A DNA stretch of 64,000 nucleotides, from contig QUOL01000032.1 of assembly GCA_009761415.1 (NCBI GenBank), forward strand, positions 1-64,000. Reading direction: 5' to 3'. Positions 34,725-45,740 of the stretch are shown one piece after another; position 1 is the stretch's first letter, and each line of letters starts with the position of its first letter. This stretch comes from Sarcomyxa edulis. Its lineage: Eukaryota > Basidiomycota > Agaricomycetes > Agaricales > Mycenaceae. Below the pieces are notes generated by a model. That model saw only the letters and a program-made list of their open reading frames with translations. It was not told where the DNA came from and did not search any database. A program made the translations under genes and the position numbers.

Positions 34725-34798
34725 GCATCTTTAGCTAAACTGGTTAAAGCGTTTCCCTTCGAAGGAATTGATTATTGGTTCGAATCCAATAGGGTGCT
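34725..34798 (+). tRNA. trnR: tRNA-Arg (TCG)
   Basis: Acceptor GCATCTT pairs with AGGGTGC, with G-T wobbles. Loop CTTCGAA gives TCG. T arm ATTGG/CCAAT is perfect. Confidence 0.82.
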
Positions 34799-35005
34799 TT
34801 TGTTCAGCTAACCCTAAGGTTCTTTAACCAAAGGTTGATCTCTTTAGTTTTTTAAAAAAGTCTCTTATCAAATATTTATTGCTTCTGATTACCTGTTATA
34901 AATGCAGTCATCATTCTATATGAAATTTTTTTTTAATTAAAAGGAGCAATAGCTTGTTTTTAGAGAGAAAAGATATTGCGAATGTAAAATAACAAAATAA
35001 TATTA

Positions 35006-35077
35006 ACCTCATTAGCTTAATGGCTGAAGCGCTTGCTTGAAGATCAAGAGAAGTGAGTTCAATTCTCTCATGGGGTG
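35006..35077 (+). tRNA. trnF: tRNA-Phe (GAA)
   Basis: ACCTCAT pairs with ATGGGGT. D stem GCTT/AAGC. Loop TTGAAGA gives GAA. The anticodon stem CTTGC/TCAAG has one mismatch at its base. Confidence 0.8.
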
Positions 35078-35079
35078 CA

Positions 35080-36700
35080 TGAAGTAAAATATAATATATT
35101 AGGAAATAAATTTTAATAAAAATAATTAATCTTATCTATTTAAATCTTTAAATGTTTTTTTTTTAATAATAGTTGTACCACCCTCCTTAATAATTTTTTC
35201 TTGTTATTTTTCTTTTCTTTTTGTTTATAGTTTTTTTTTTAATTTATTTTTTATTAATTTGTCTTAATTGTTTTGTTTTATTGTTTATTGTTTCTTGTTT
35301 CTTTTTTCTTTTTACCAACGCACACAATATCAACAGTAAATATAGATACATGTCAACCTAAGGTCAAGTAAAACATATACTACCTTAACCTCGTAAACAA
35401 AAATAGGTATTATTTAAACTAGAGGCAAAGCACATTTCCTATGAATGATATAGTATTAAAGTAATAAACTAGGAGGCTACACACTAGATCAGGTTTAGTC
35501 CGTAATAGTATAAATACAAACTAGACTCATACTAATTACAATATAGACTAGCGATAGATTAAGAAGTTACAGACGGGGTATAGTACAATATAGGTTTATA
35601 ATAAAGAGCTTATTTAGATATAGTACAGACTAGAAAGCAGATAATTATAGAAACAATACACTAAAGGTGAGATGATACAAGCTAAAGAGAGAATAATATT
35701 TATCAAATTTAGTATAACCTACACTTGGGGTAGTCTCATTTACAACCCAATAACAACTCCTTATATACCATCTACTCTTTCTACCCTTAAAAATCAAAGT
35801 AAATGTATATGTTTTTTTTTACAGATATTAGTATATTACAAATAAAAAATGGATATATTGAGGGTAACTCCCTGTTAGCCCCTTTAATTCTGTTTTAGTT
35901 TTTATATTAAATAACTGGTAAGTACTTTAGATTAGTGATAGTCCCAAGTAAGGCCCTTACAATCTAACAAATATAAGGGTAGAAATTAACGTAAGTATTA
36001 GAAATTAAAAAAAACAACTCTTAAAAAAAGAGGTTAAACCAAAGGGGTACTTTCCATAAATATCCATACTATCTTTACCCTTGTTAGTATGTTAGCTCGC
36101 TCTACAGTGAGTCAACCTAATAGAAGTATAGAAACTTTAGACTAAAAAAAAAAATAGCTTCATATATAAAAATATAATCATGATACCTAGTACTATATAC
36201 AGTGATAATATCTCCAATCTAGGATACATTTTTCTTAATAAGTACAACAAAGCTAATGTTTATACAACACACAAACTAGTAAAAAATTAACCTTTAAGGT
36301 ATTATACAATATAAATATTTGCAGTAATATAAATATGTTCCCTCACCCTTTCCACCTACCTTGGAGAGGAGAGGAGAGGAAGGAACGAACTAAATAAATA
36401 CAGATAAATGGAATACAAATATACTACTCATTTGTCTAATAACAAAAAGGAATACAGTATAGACTAGTGCCTCTCCTATTTATATATTGTGGAATAGGTA
36501 CAATATATTCTAATATAAGTACTTAAGCCTAAGATATTTACTAAAACCAACGATAACTCACATACTTTAGAATACACAAAGCCAAAATAAATATAATTTT
36601 AAATATAACCCTTTATTATAATTAAGATAAATACAAATTAAATAGCCGTTATGTCTCTGGTCAACATAAAAATAAATTAAGTTAAAAAAAAAATTCGCTA
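35080..36700. other. AT-rich intergenic
   Basis: No gene recognised on either strand. A short GAGAGGAGAGGAGAGGA purine tract lies at 36365. Confidence 0.5.
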
Positions 36701-37993
36701 AAAAAAGTAGCCCAGAAAATGATAATAATATCTATCTTAACATGTCATCTAGTTCTAACCAAACTGTTAAGGAGTATTCAAGTTCTAACCAAACTGTAAG
36801 TATTAAAAAAAAAAACTATTCCTCAGAATATTCTTTAATAGTCCTTTGGTTTTTCTTTATGCTTAAACCTTATACCAATCTATAGTCAAAATAATCTATG
36901 CGGCCAAAATAACTATAAATACCTGGGTACAATAACAAGTCCTAAGATGAATGATAATAAAATAAAATCAAAAAAGATAAAATCAATAATTTTAAATAAA
37001 CTTAGAAAAGTAACTATAAGTTGAAACTTGGGCAATATAGATTTTTTAATCTTCGGTTTAGTGATTTTTTTTTTTTTAATATTCGATTTAATTTGTTTAA
37101 TTTTTTTGTTGAGAATTTAGCTGTTTTTAATGGATCTGAAGATAGCATATTGAATATGAGTAATAATACAGGTTCAGGTTTTACTGGTAATCAAGGTTGT
37201 TTGTCTCCTAATATTAATAATTCGAGGACTCCGAACAATCAAAATCCAACAGGGCTTCCTTCGGGACATACTACGAATGTAAGTATCATTCATGATGATG
37301 GTAGTTGGAGTAATGGTATCAGAATTTTATTTGTTTATGGAGTTCGGAGGTACTAGATTGTGATTTAATTTAACTAGAGGAGGTAGTTCTACTCATAGAG
37401 CCTTTATTTTGGGTTCGACACTTCTTGCTGATGGTTAAGGTAAAATATTACATAATACAATCAATGACCTGGAATATGTTTAAAGCCATTTTCGTAATTG
37501 AAAAGCTATCTGAACTGGGTAAAAAAAAATTTTTTTAGTTTTTGTTTAAGCCTCGGAAAATGTATTCGTTGATCCCGCTACTGAGAAAGACTTTCAAACT
37601 AGAAGTACAGGGGAAGTTGGAAACGCTGCTGAATATGGTGTTTCAGGAGGTAGTGGAGAAACGGTTCATAGTATGATAGGAGGTAATATTGATTTAGGGG
37701 AAATATTCGATACAGTATTTCGTTATATAGTGGATTTTTTTAATAATTTTTTTTTACCAATACCTGTAAATTTTACTAACGATCTCTTGGTTAATCAAAT
37801 TCATAAAATTAGTATAATATTATTTATATTAACTGTATGTATGGTTATATTTTTTATATACTTGCTGGTAAATATTATCTTATATATATTTAGTGATAAA
37901 CTTATAAATTATTTTACTAATAAGTATATTAAGTTGTATCTCAGTTTAAATAAGCAAATTCTTGCATTCGAAATAGTTATGGTAAGCTTTTAA
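36700..37993 (+). pseudogene. Plasmid-type membrane protein gene, frameshifted
   Basis: Readable parts in order: a Ser/Asn segment with a tandem duplication of TCTAACCAAACTGT (36755-36800, encoding repeated SSNQTV), GLPSGHTTNVSIIHDDGSWS near 37255, LTRGGSSTHRAFILGSTLLA near 37370, DFQTRSTGEVGNAAEYGVSG near 37590, and a 106-residue C-terminal part (37673-37993) with a strong membrane helix (IILFILTVCMVIFFIYLLV) and basic end. Several frameshifts break it. I do not know its function. The same architecture occurs at 1-716, and both lie near polymerase remains, which suggests the second protein of linear mitochondrial plasmids. Confidence 0.5.
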
Positions 37994-38184
37994 ATGTTCT
38001 ACTTGTTTTATGAGGTTTTATTCGGATTACATTATATAATTAGTCATCCTGTAATACTTTAATATATTTGATTAGTTTGTTGTAATTAATGTTTTGAAAA
38101 TATTTTTTTAATAATGGATGTGAAGATATCATATATAATATCTCATCTACCAAATAGTATTACTCCTGCGTATTGTATTATAAA

Positions 38185-38547
38185 CTAAAGAGAGTAATGC
38201 CAAGAGTTTTTTCTTTTTAATTTTTGTACAATCTTTATGTATATTTTTTTCTTTTTTTCTCTCTCCTTATCTCTTTTCTTCTTCTCTTCTCTATATTTGA
38301 AGGTATATCCGAGGAAGTTGAGCTCCTTACCACTTTCCATCTTGAAGATTTTAGTTTTTTCAGGAAATAATTTTAAACCTCTTTCTGATAGGAAGCCTAA
38401 AACGGCAGGTTTAACAAATTGTTCAATTATCCTTTGACTAGTTTTAATTACTATAAAATCATCTGCGTATCGTACTGTATTAAGGTTTAAAGATAGCATT
38501 TTAACTCTTACAAAAAAAAATAAAGAAAGAAAAGGGGGGATATACAT
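38185..38547 (-). pseudogene. Reverse transcriptase YADD-motif fragment
   Basis: LNTVRYADDFIVIKTSQRII carries the catalytic Asp-Asp pair of group II intron RTs. GLKLFPEKTKIFKMESGKEL and NFLGYTFKY are the following RT segments. The frame then passes into Lys/Arg-rich low complexity. The N-terminal RT domains and the maturase domain are missing. On its 5' side it is joined directly to a polymerase fragment. Confidence 0.75.
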
Positions 38548-38765
38548 AATTTATAAAAAGTTTAGATAAACTACTATTAAATAGATTCAATGAGTCTACA
38601 AAAGCTATTTTAATATATTTATTTTTTAAGTTTTAATTTTTAAGTTTTACAATTAATCTAATAACTTGGTTATTTCTATACAAAGGTAATAAAGTATATT
38701 TTTTTTTAACAGTTAAGTTATAATATAATAAAATTTATTGTATCTAGGTACAAGTATATTTTCTC
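38545..38765 (-). pseudogene. dpo: DNA polymerase exonuclease-domain fragment
   Basis: LPLYRNNQVIRLIVKLKN and IAFVDSLNLFNSSLSKLFIN match the 19.5-19.6 kb part of the near-complete polymerase (FYRDNQVLRLTV, HFVDSLNFLNSSLDKLC). It is bounded upstream by a family A element (38774-38803). Positions 38545-38632 reappear inverted at 51311-51398 with one mismatch. Confidence 0.75.
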
Positions 38766-38773
38766 TACACATC

Positions 38774-38803
38774 AACCTCAGTCTTAATGTTTAAAACATG
38801 AGA
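38774..38803 (-). repeat. Family A element at a polymerase fragment border
   Basis: AACCTCAGTCTTAATGTTTA then AAACATGAGA. It lies immediately upstream of the polymerase fragment. Confidence 0.8.
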
Positions 38804-40060
38804 TACTAATTTAGCATAATCTTCCACTGTATAAGTAAAAATGATCTGTTAATTTTTAATATATGTTGTAAGATAAGGTTATTGCCCTAGTTGTTAAAAT
38901 CATAATGTATAAACTCTAAAATAATTCATAAACTCTTAAATAACTTTAACCGATATAGTTAACATAAAATAAAGAATAAAAAAAAATAAATTAAAAAAAA
39001 TACCTTTTGGTTTAGGTACATAAGATCATATTATAAACTGCCTTTACATAAATATATTCTATTACTATTTGAAAACTTATTTATCAGCTATTTGTATACA
39101 TTTAATAATAGAGATATTGTATATAATAAATAGATATTTTTGGTATAAAAAAAGATAAAACTAACCATTAAACAAAAATAAACAGTGATTATCATTGACA
39201 ATACCCCCAGTTAAAAATTCACCTTACCCAACCAGCTCTTCTGTTACTTAGGGCCCTCTTTGCTTTCTTGCTTTTTTTTTTTTTGCTTTCTTGCTACTAC
39301 ACTTATTTCCTGTTGGCAACCTTTTCCAGGTCTAAACCTATAGGCGTGTGGTAAAAAAAAAAATTTTGTTTTCAGGAATAATAATAAAAACCTAAAACCC
39401 TATGCCAAAGTATTATCGAAATACACTATAAATAATAAAGAGAAACATACATTAACAAAGAAAAATATTACACAAATATTAAAAATAAATAAAGAAAAGG
39501 TTAACCCTAGAGAAAACAATCGTTAACCGTCTACCATGCCAAAAAAAAGTTAAAGAAATAAAAAAAAATCTAATAAAAAAATAAAATATAAATTCTATAA
39601 TTAAAGTATTACCAGTAATTATAGTATAAGTTTAAATTTAAAAAAAGTGTAACACTAAGTACTTAATAATTTAGTAATTAAACCAGTATTAAATATATCT
39701 AAATACTTAAATCATTATATAATATAAGGTCTACTACAAATATTAGATTCTATAGGTATAGTTTAACTATTTAATCTTATAACTAATAACTAATAAAATA
39801 AGTAGTTTAAATACTTTTATTCTCCATTATGCATTATATTTATTAATAGCTATCTTGTCCTTTGTTTCCTGTAATTATAACATTCCATATACTCTTTTTC
39901 TTTTGTAAACACTGTGCTATACTCATAATTAGTTTTTTTACTAATATTATCCATGTTAAACTAAACCTGATTGTACCTTCTAGGCTAAATCTTTTTCTAC
40001 CCAATATAATTTAAATTAGTCAATATGGACTCTGCTGAAATTAAAGGAGTAGTTCTATTG
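38804..40060. other. AT-rich intergenic
   Basis: No conserved gene identified. Just left of 40060 the minus strand has short open pieces that could be more of the cox1-intron RT, but I could not align them. Confidence 0.4.
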
Positions 40061-41121
40061 CTGTTACATCTAACCATTAACTCTTTTTGAGCTCCCCATT
40101 ACAAATATGATGTTCTCCATTCCTAAAATTGGTCAAGAAATATTTCGAGTTCGAGTTTTATTTAAACCACATACAACACGCGGTTCGTAATAGACTTGCA
40201 GTACTTGTTCTATTGCTTTTTGGACTATCTTTTCACGAGGAGATGATATTACTAACTTCTTTTTTTTCCCTCTTTCCAGGTTTCGCTATTATTACTTTAC
40301 GTCCGGATGTGAATTGAAATTGTCCACTACGTAATTCATTAGATATTGACTTTAGATTATTCACATTTACACTTTCAAATGTTTCTTTATCCAAACTACC
40401 ACTTGGAGTCATATTTACTGCCTTACTTTTTAGATATTCATAAGCCAACTCTAAATTTTTCAAGTTTGCGATTGATTTGATGTTTACTTCTTTTGAGCTT
40501 GAGAGATAATCTACGCTGCCACGTCACACTTTGCCGCCGGCTTTTTTGTAAAATTCTCTAACTATATTATAACCTAGACCTCTTCCCTTGTTGAATACTA
40601 CACAAGGTACTACTGGTCCTCCGTCGCCAAAGAATAATGGTTTTCTTTCACTTGTATCTATAAGTATTAATTGATTAGGTTCTTCTTGAGATCCCGTCTC
40701 ATGTTTTAAACATTAAGACTGAGGTAGGCGATCCCGAGTTATCTTCGATGCGGTTCATCTTTAACTTGTTTAGGTCCTTGCTGATGTTAAATAATGGTTC
40801 CATTATCTCGGATATATATTTGCTTTCACACCCACTAATGATATTACATGTGATATATATCACGTTCCCTTCTCCGATTTGGAACGCGTCCCTTCATTGA
40901 CCGCTTATCAGTGTCAAGCTTCTTAACGTAACCGTGCAAGTAATAGGAGTAATTATACTTGTTCCTGGAGTTGAAACAAAAAATAATATTTTTACCACTG
41001 TTTCTAGATTAGGTTTTCCCCGGCTGGTTCGACCTGCCACTAGGTGGTCTCCTTTAAACAATAAAAAGCAAAAATTGTTGTGTTTATTTATACACATCCG
41101 CACCGATCTTTCTCGGCACAC
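40060..41121 (-). pseudogene. cox1 group II intron 5' part with broken reverse transcriptase
   Basis: The intron begins GTGTGCCGAGA (41121 downwards), a proper group II 5' end, right after cox1 exon 1. The ORF is open in one frame, not that of the exon, from about 41120 to 40735 (with FKGDHLVAGRTSRGKPNLET and GQWRDAFQIGEGNVIYI), is interrupted by the 33 bp family A element, then continues with EEPNQLILIDTSERKPLFFG, LAYEYLKSKAVNMTPSGSLD, ELRSGQFQFTSGRKVIIAKP and, after another frameshift, SPREKIVQKAIEQVLQVYYE. These are RT N-terminal domains up to the region before the first catalytic Asp. The YADD, maturase and HNH parts and the intron 3' end (domain V) are not found downstream. Confidence 0.75.
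40688..40734 (+). mobile_element. 33 bp family A element with 7 bp target duplication
   Basis: The element at 40695-40727 (TCTCATGTTTTAAACATTAA then GACTGAGGTAGGC) is flanked on both sides by GATCCCG (40688-40694 and 40728-40734). Removing the element and one flank (40 bp) restores an open RT frame on the minus strand across the site (IEDNSGSQEEPNQ). This is direct evidence that the repeat moved in and duplicated its target. Confidence 0.85.
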
Positions 41122-41341
41122 TCATTAAAAATGCATGAGCTGCTACGATCACATTAAAAACTTGATGCACTCCTCCTAAATATTGAGGTAAAAAAAAAAG
41201 TTGCACTGTTTTTTTAAGGGCAGCCATTTCTAATCTGATTATAACACTCGCACTTGTTCCTAAAATTCCTGAGAATAATGCAAATATAAAATACAAAACT
41301 GCTATATCTTTTGCTATCGTAGAGTATAACCAACGAGACAT
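41122..41341 (-). CDS. cox1: Cytochrome c oxidase subunit 1, exon 1
   Basis: The exon has 73 codons plus one base. [40 protein letters not shown] and [20 protein letters not shown] are the first two membrane helices of COX1, including the helix II His (in AAHAF) that binds heme a. It ends at A before the group II intron GTGTGCC. Between EMAA and PQYLGG are ten extra residues ([10 protein letters not shown]) encoded by an in-frame 30 bp A/T-palindromic insert (about 41188-41217), where other COX1 proteins have only a short loop. The gene lies downstream of tRNA-Arg on the minus strand. No exon 2 follows in the window on this strand, so this is either part of a dispersed gene or a partial duplicate. 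Confidence 0.85.
41188..41217. repeat. A/T palindrome inserted in cox1 exon 1
   Basis: TAAAAAAAAAAGTTGCACTG followed by TTTTTTTA, equivalent to the A(n)-GTTTCAC-T(n) palindromes at 1.6, 4.87 and 18.17 kb. It is in frame with cox1. Confidence 0.7.
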
Positions 41342-42704
41342 GTAAAATTAGTTTTTTTTTTATTTACTTTAAATCCGACATAAAAAGGTTTGGTTTAGGA
41401 GAGCCTCACCCCCCTCCGTTTCGTATCGTATTGGGAATAATTAATTTATTAATTTATTTATTTATTGGGGACGACTGACGACAGAGGGATATTCTGTACA
41501 AACTAAGATTGGGGTTGAAAACACAATTATATTATTTATTTTTAACATTATTTTGTTTTCTAGTTTAACGTCACATTTAAGTCCTTACAGTTAGCCTATA
41601 ATTAGTAAATTTATAAACTTTCAATTTTTTTCTTTGCCCCCTTACCACCGTGCTTATCACACGCCGAGATGTGATTATTACAGAATTATTAAAAACCACA
41701 AACACAACCCACTATGCGCCTAAAAGGGCTGGTGGAGAGGATAGGCACAAGCTTTATTTGATGAATATTTAAATTTTCCTCATTATTCTTGAACCTTCTT
41801 TCTGGGGGTAAGAGAATTATCTATATCTTAATTGTTTTTTGGTATGCTTATTTCGCATTTTATAACTTTAAAATACACCGAATCTTTACCATTCCCTAAT
41901 TCCCTGCTGACCACCTACCTATACTATTCGATTTATTCATTTACAAAGGGCGACTCTACTTTAACTGAGGGGACTTTGGAGAGTTATTTGAGATTCTTAC
42001 TTTGGATATATCTTAGAGTATTTTGGTATACTACACATCTAGAAAGGAATTAAAGATTAGGATAAATTAATTTACTATTACTACTGCATAGATATATAGG
42101 TTTACATTTATATGAATTTAATAAATATTTACACCCGCGTGACATTGAACTTACGTAGGATGTAAAGTATTACAGTTTTGAGAATAGTGTTTATAACATA
42201 ACATAACATTACATTACATTACATTACATAACATAACATAACATAACAACCAAGCACTTGGAAGGATTTTGGATTATTTTCTCATATTGTGGATTATATT
42301 TTACTAAGATATAATTGGACTATTAAATTACTCTTTTCTATATTTTACTTTATGTACTTTAATTGTATATTTAAGTTAAGCAATATTGGATTTACAGAAA
42401 AGTTATAAATTTTATATATATACACTTAGCACACTTTCCTTAGGATATTTAGGTGTTTGATATGTAACCCTTAAATTACACCTTTAAGGAGTAGTAATGC
42501 TACACCTTTTTAGAAAATTATTTATTTAAAATTTGAATATTATTTAAAGATAGTAGTTTTTAAAATCTCTCTTCACAAAAACCTTTTTTTTAGACCTTTA
42601 CACCACCTACACTGTTTGGGGGATTGATTACGGGGTAGGGCAGGCGACTAAGGGGCAGTATAAGTTATTTGCTCTTTTGGGGGGAGAAAATTCCATTCTA
42701 TTAA
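41342..42704. other. Region upstream of cox1 exon 1
   Basis: No gene recognised. The 73-residue plus-strand ORF at 41832-42053 has no recognisable similarity. An ACATA/ACATT pentanucleotide repeat lies at 42195-42247. Confidence 0.45.
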
Positions 42705-42778
42705 TAGCACTCTATAGAATTCGAATCTATATCCTCACATTCGTAATGTAGCATTCTAACCATTGAATTAAAAGTGCT
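42705..42778 (-). tRNA. trnR: tRNA-Arg (ACG)
   Basis: Read on the minus strand, AGCACTT pairs with GAGTGCT. Loop TTACGAA gives ACG. The T arm has TTCGAAT with TAGA/TCTA stems. The anticodon stem has one mismatch. It lies 1.36 kb upstream of cox1 exon 1 on the same strand. Confidence 0.75.
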
Positions 42779-42779
42779 C

Positions 42780-43912
42780 TTAAACATACCTCTTAGACTT
42801 CCTTATTATTATCAAAGAAGGGTTGCCGGTACTATTTGAATGGAATCTATTAAGATACGCTTTATATTTAATGTTAAAATTATTTACTTTTTTTTGAGAT
42901 TACCTTTAGATTTTTTTTTTGATTTTTTTTTAAGTTGCGCTTTCCCCTATCATTGTGGTTATTACTCTAACTAAAATCATATGTCTAACTTGATAATATG
43001 TTTAACTTATGTGCAATTAATATAACTGCTACCTTACATATGTTTACTGTATTGTTGGTTATCTGTCTATACTTAATATCTTAAGTAAAAATGTATGTAT
43101 TTTTATGTCTTGTATCTTTTTTATAATAAGTGTTAAAAGATTTTTGTTTTTTTTAGAATTGAGTGATTTTTTTTTTCTTTAACTTTGCATAAATCTTACT
43201 AGTTAAAGTGTAAAAAATTTAAAGTTTAAACTCACTTATCAAATAAATCTTAAGACAAAATAACTAATTATGCTATAGTTTAATTGTAGGTACTCCAAAT
43301 TGAAAGCAGTATAAATATTTTAAAATAAAGTAATACCACGTTTATGTAATCAAATTCTTATCGAGGGCATTTAGGTATAAAGGTAAAAAAAATTAAAGAA
43401 ATGACTGGATTTTAATAACGTAATTTTACCAAGGATAAATAAATTGTTCCTCTGATAGATTTGAAAAGATCTGAGGATAAATGAATAAATTTTATTATGA
43501 AAAACTTTAAGATCTGGAAAAACCAAAAGTTAATAAACAAGGGGAATTAGGTTTAGGGGATTTATTTTACCTATTTTTTTATTGCCTAGCGGGGTATTTA
43601 TTGAACAAGAAAATTGATTGCTTTGCTGTGGTTGCATAAATATAATGCAAGATAGTCGAATTCTGAGTTTAACCTTCCTAAGACGCTAACTTAAAAAAAA
43701 AATTTTTTTTTTGCACCTTCTTTATAAGAATTAATTGTAACTATTAGGTAAAAAATTAATTGTAACTATTAGGAAAAAAAGGAGAAAAGAGTATGCTAAG
43801 AATAAGACGCTTCTCTAATAGGTTAAAGGTAAAAATAGAACTAGCAAAAAGGAGAACAAGGTAAAAAAAATGGCTACAAAATATGAGTTAGGGCAGTTAC
43901 GGTTGATAATGC
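42780..43912. other. Intergenic; possible intron debris
   Basis: No gene identified. GCAAGATAGTCGAATTC near 43650 resembles a group I P7 strand, but no other core elements could be paired with it. An A/T palindrome lies at 43692-43711. Confidence 0.35.
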
Positions 43913-45740
43913 GTGCGGGTTATCGCTTCTTTACCTGTTACAATTGTATAACTTTCATTATATCGGTAAATATGCAAGCAAATGCAGAGCCAGTTTGTGG
44001 TTTAAGTGTGTACTTGTTGACTCTCTATACAGACACTTTAGGGTGATACCTTAAAATAAAAAGTTATTTTGATGAATATGTCAGCGTAACATTACATTAT
44101 GAAAGCAAGAACTTAACTGAGCTTAAAAGGAACGAAGAGACACAGAGCACCACAAATACATGTCTAAAACGTCTTTAATCATTTATTAAAGGGCAAGTAA
44201 AGAAAGTAAGACACCACTCTCTATGCGAAAATATCGCAGGGACTTCTAGATCCTTGAGGGGTTTAAAGGTTCGTAAGGTTATGTTAAATAACATTCGGAG
44301 TTTAGATCAAGGGAAATACATATCTTCTGTTATAAACTTCATAACATATAATAGTTTTAGTGGTTGTTTTAAACCTAATCATAGACGTTTATACTCGACA
44401 AATTCTGAAGCAATACAGAGACTTGAAAGTATAAAAAGAGAAATAGGTAAAACATTAGAACCTATACTAAAACAAAATGTAGTCGACTATAAGAAAAATT
44501 CGAAACACTGTTTGAATATTGAACGATAGAAATAATGAAGCTTCCGTTATTAAGAGAGGTGTACAATTATACATCAACTTTTGGCGGCTACATTTATAAT
44601 TGCAGTTAAAACTGCTCAGCGATTTACTCGATACTGGGATATCAAGAGAAATCCTGTTAACAATCTTATGATCAATCAGCCTTTACCAACTCAAACATCC
44701 ACTGATACTGGTAGTACTCTTAATCTGCTAAATAAGTTAGAAACAGAAATACTAGAAACTTATATAACACATTGTCAGGTTATATCTGAAGATTTCGTGA
44801 AATATAATTCTCGTAATAGATTATCTAATGTTATTAGTGAAAAAGTTGCGAATAAATTATTATGAGTGGATATACTTGAAAAAGCCAGTACTAATCTTGA
44901 GAGTATCATTTTTAAATACTGAGCTGTCGAACAAGTGGAAAAAGGTAGAGGTGAAAAAACTCCAGGTATGGATGGTCTTTCATTCAAATCGCCTGTAGGT
45001 CCTAGCTTTAAAACTAATGAAGTGGAAAAAGCGAAGAATTATTTAGCCACTTTATAAAAAAGACTAGAAGATATAGTCTCTCTTTCTAAGGGTGAGAATT
45101 ACCAAAGTATACGTAGAAAAGGCTTAAGCGGCCTTAATGACACAGAGAAACTCAGAAGTCATCTTAAATCTCCTGAGGGAAAACTATATATCGTTGATAT
45201 AAAAGCAACTCTTAAAGAGATGAAAAATGATCCTGTAGGTTTCGAAAATGCATCCCGTGATGATGCCATTCAATTCAACAATACGTTAAAATTCAAGGAG
45301 ATTAATTATATTAAGAACACCGGCCTATTGAATTATAAATCTAAGGTTGTTCTAAGAGTATACATACCAAAGAGTAATGGCAAACTTCGACATCTAGGAA
45401 TTCCATCAATTCTAGATAGAACTCTACAGATGCTTATTAAAATGGTCATGGAAGCATATCTAGAGCCGCTAGGAGACGAATTCTCATTTGGGTTTAGACC
45501 CGGAAGAAACTGTCACCAACTTCTTATATTCATAATCGACTATTACGTTTAAAAGGAACATCTATGTCAACTTAGCGATGTTTAGGCTACTTAGAAAAAA
45601 AGATGAAACTTATGCTTCGTAAGATTAATCATATAGAAGACAAAAGAACTCCTCTAGACCAAATAGACCCGGCTAATAATATAAAAGTTACGATTCCAGG
45701 TTTTGGTGATAATGTTGTTAGAAGAAAAAAAAAATAAAAA
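43913..45740 (+). pseudogene. Group II intron 5' part with RT N-terminal half
   Basis: GTGCGGGTTATCG at 43913 has the form of a group II 5' splice site. The preceding bases (GTTGATAATGC) could be an exon scrap, perhaps cob, but too short to be sure. The RT ORF opens near 44254 in an ATP-independent frame (TTG) and can be followed with TGA as Trp: HRRLYSTNSEAIQRLESIKR, VEKGRGEKTPGMDGLSFKSP, RVYIPKSNGKLRHLGIPSIL, DRTLQMLIKMVMEAYLEPLG and FSFGFRPGRNCHQ. Stops occur near 44527 and 45055. After 45550 the frame shifts to the RT insertion region and fades by 45740. YADD, maturase and HNH domains and domain V are missing, so it is 3' truncated. Confidence 0.75.

Noticed and set aside
40129..41128. 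Plus-strand ORFs of 62-64 residues
   Set aside because: Antisense to the cox1 intron RT frame.
43640..43670. Isolated group I intron P7-like strand
   Set aside because: Only one strand of the core is visible; no P3, P4-P6 or splice context could be found.
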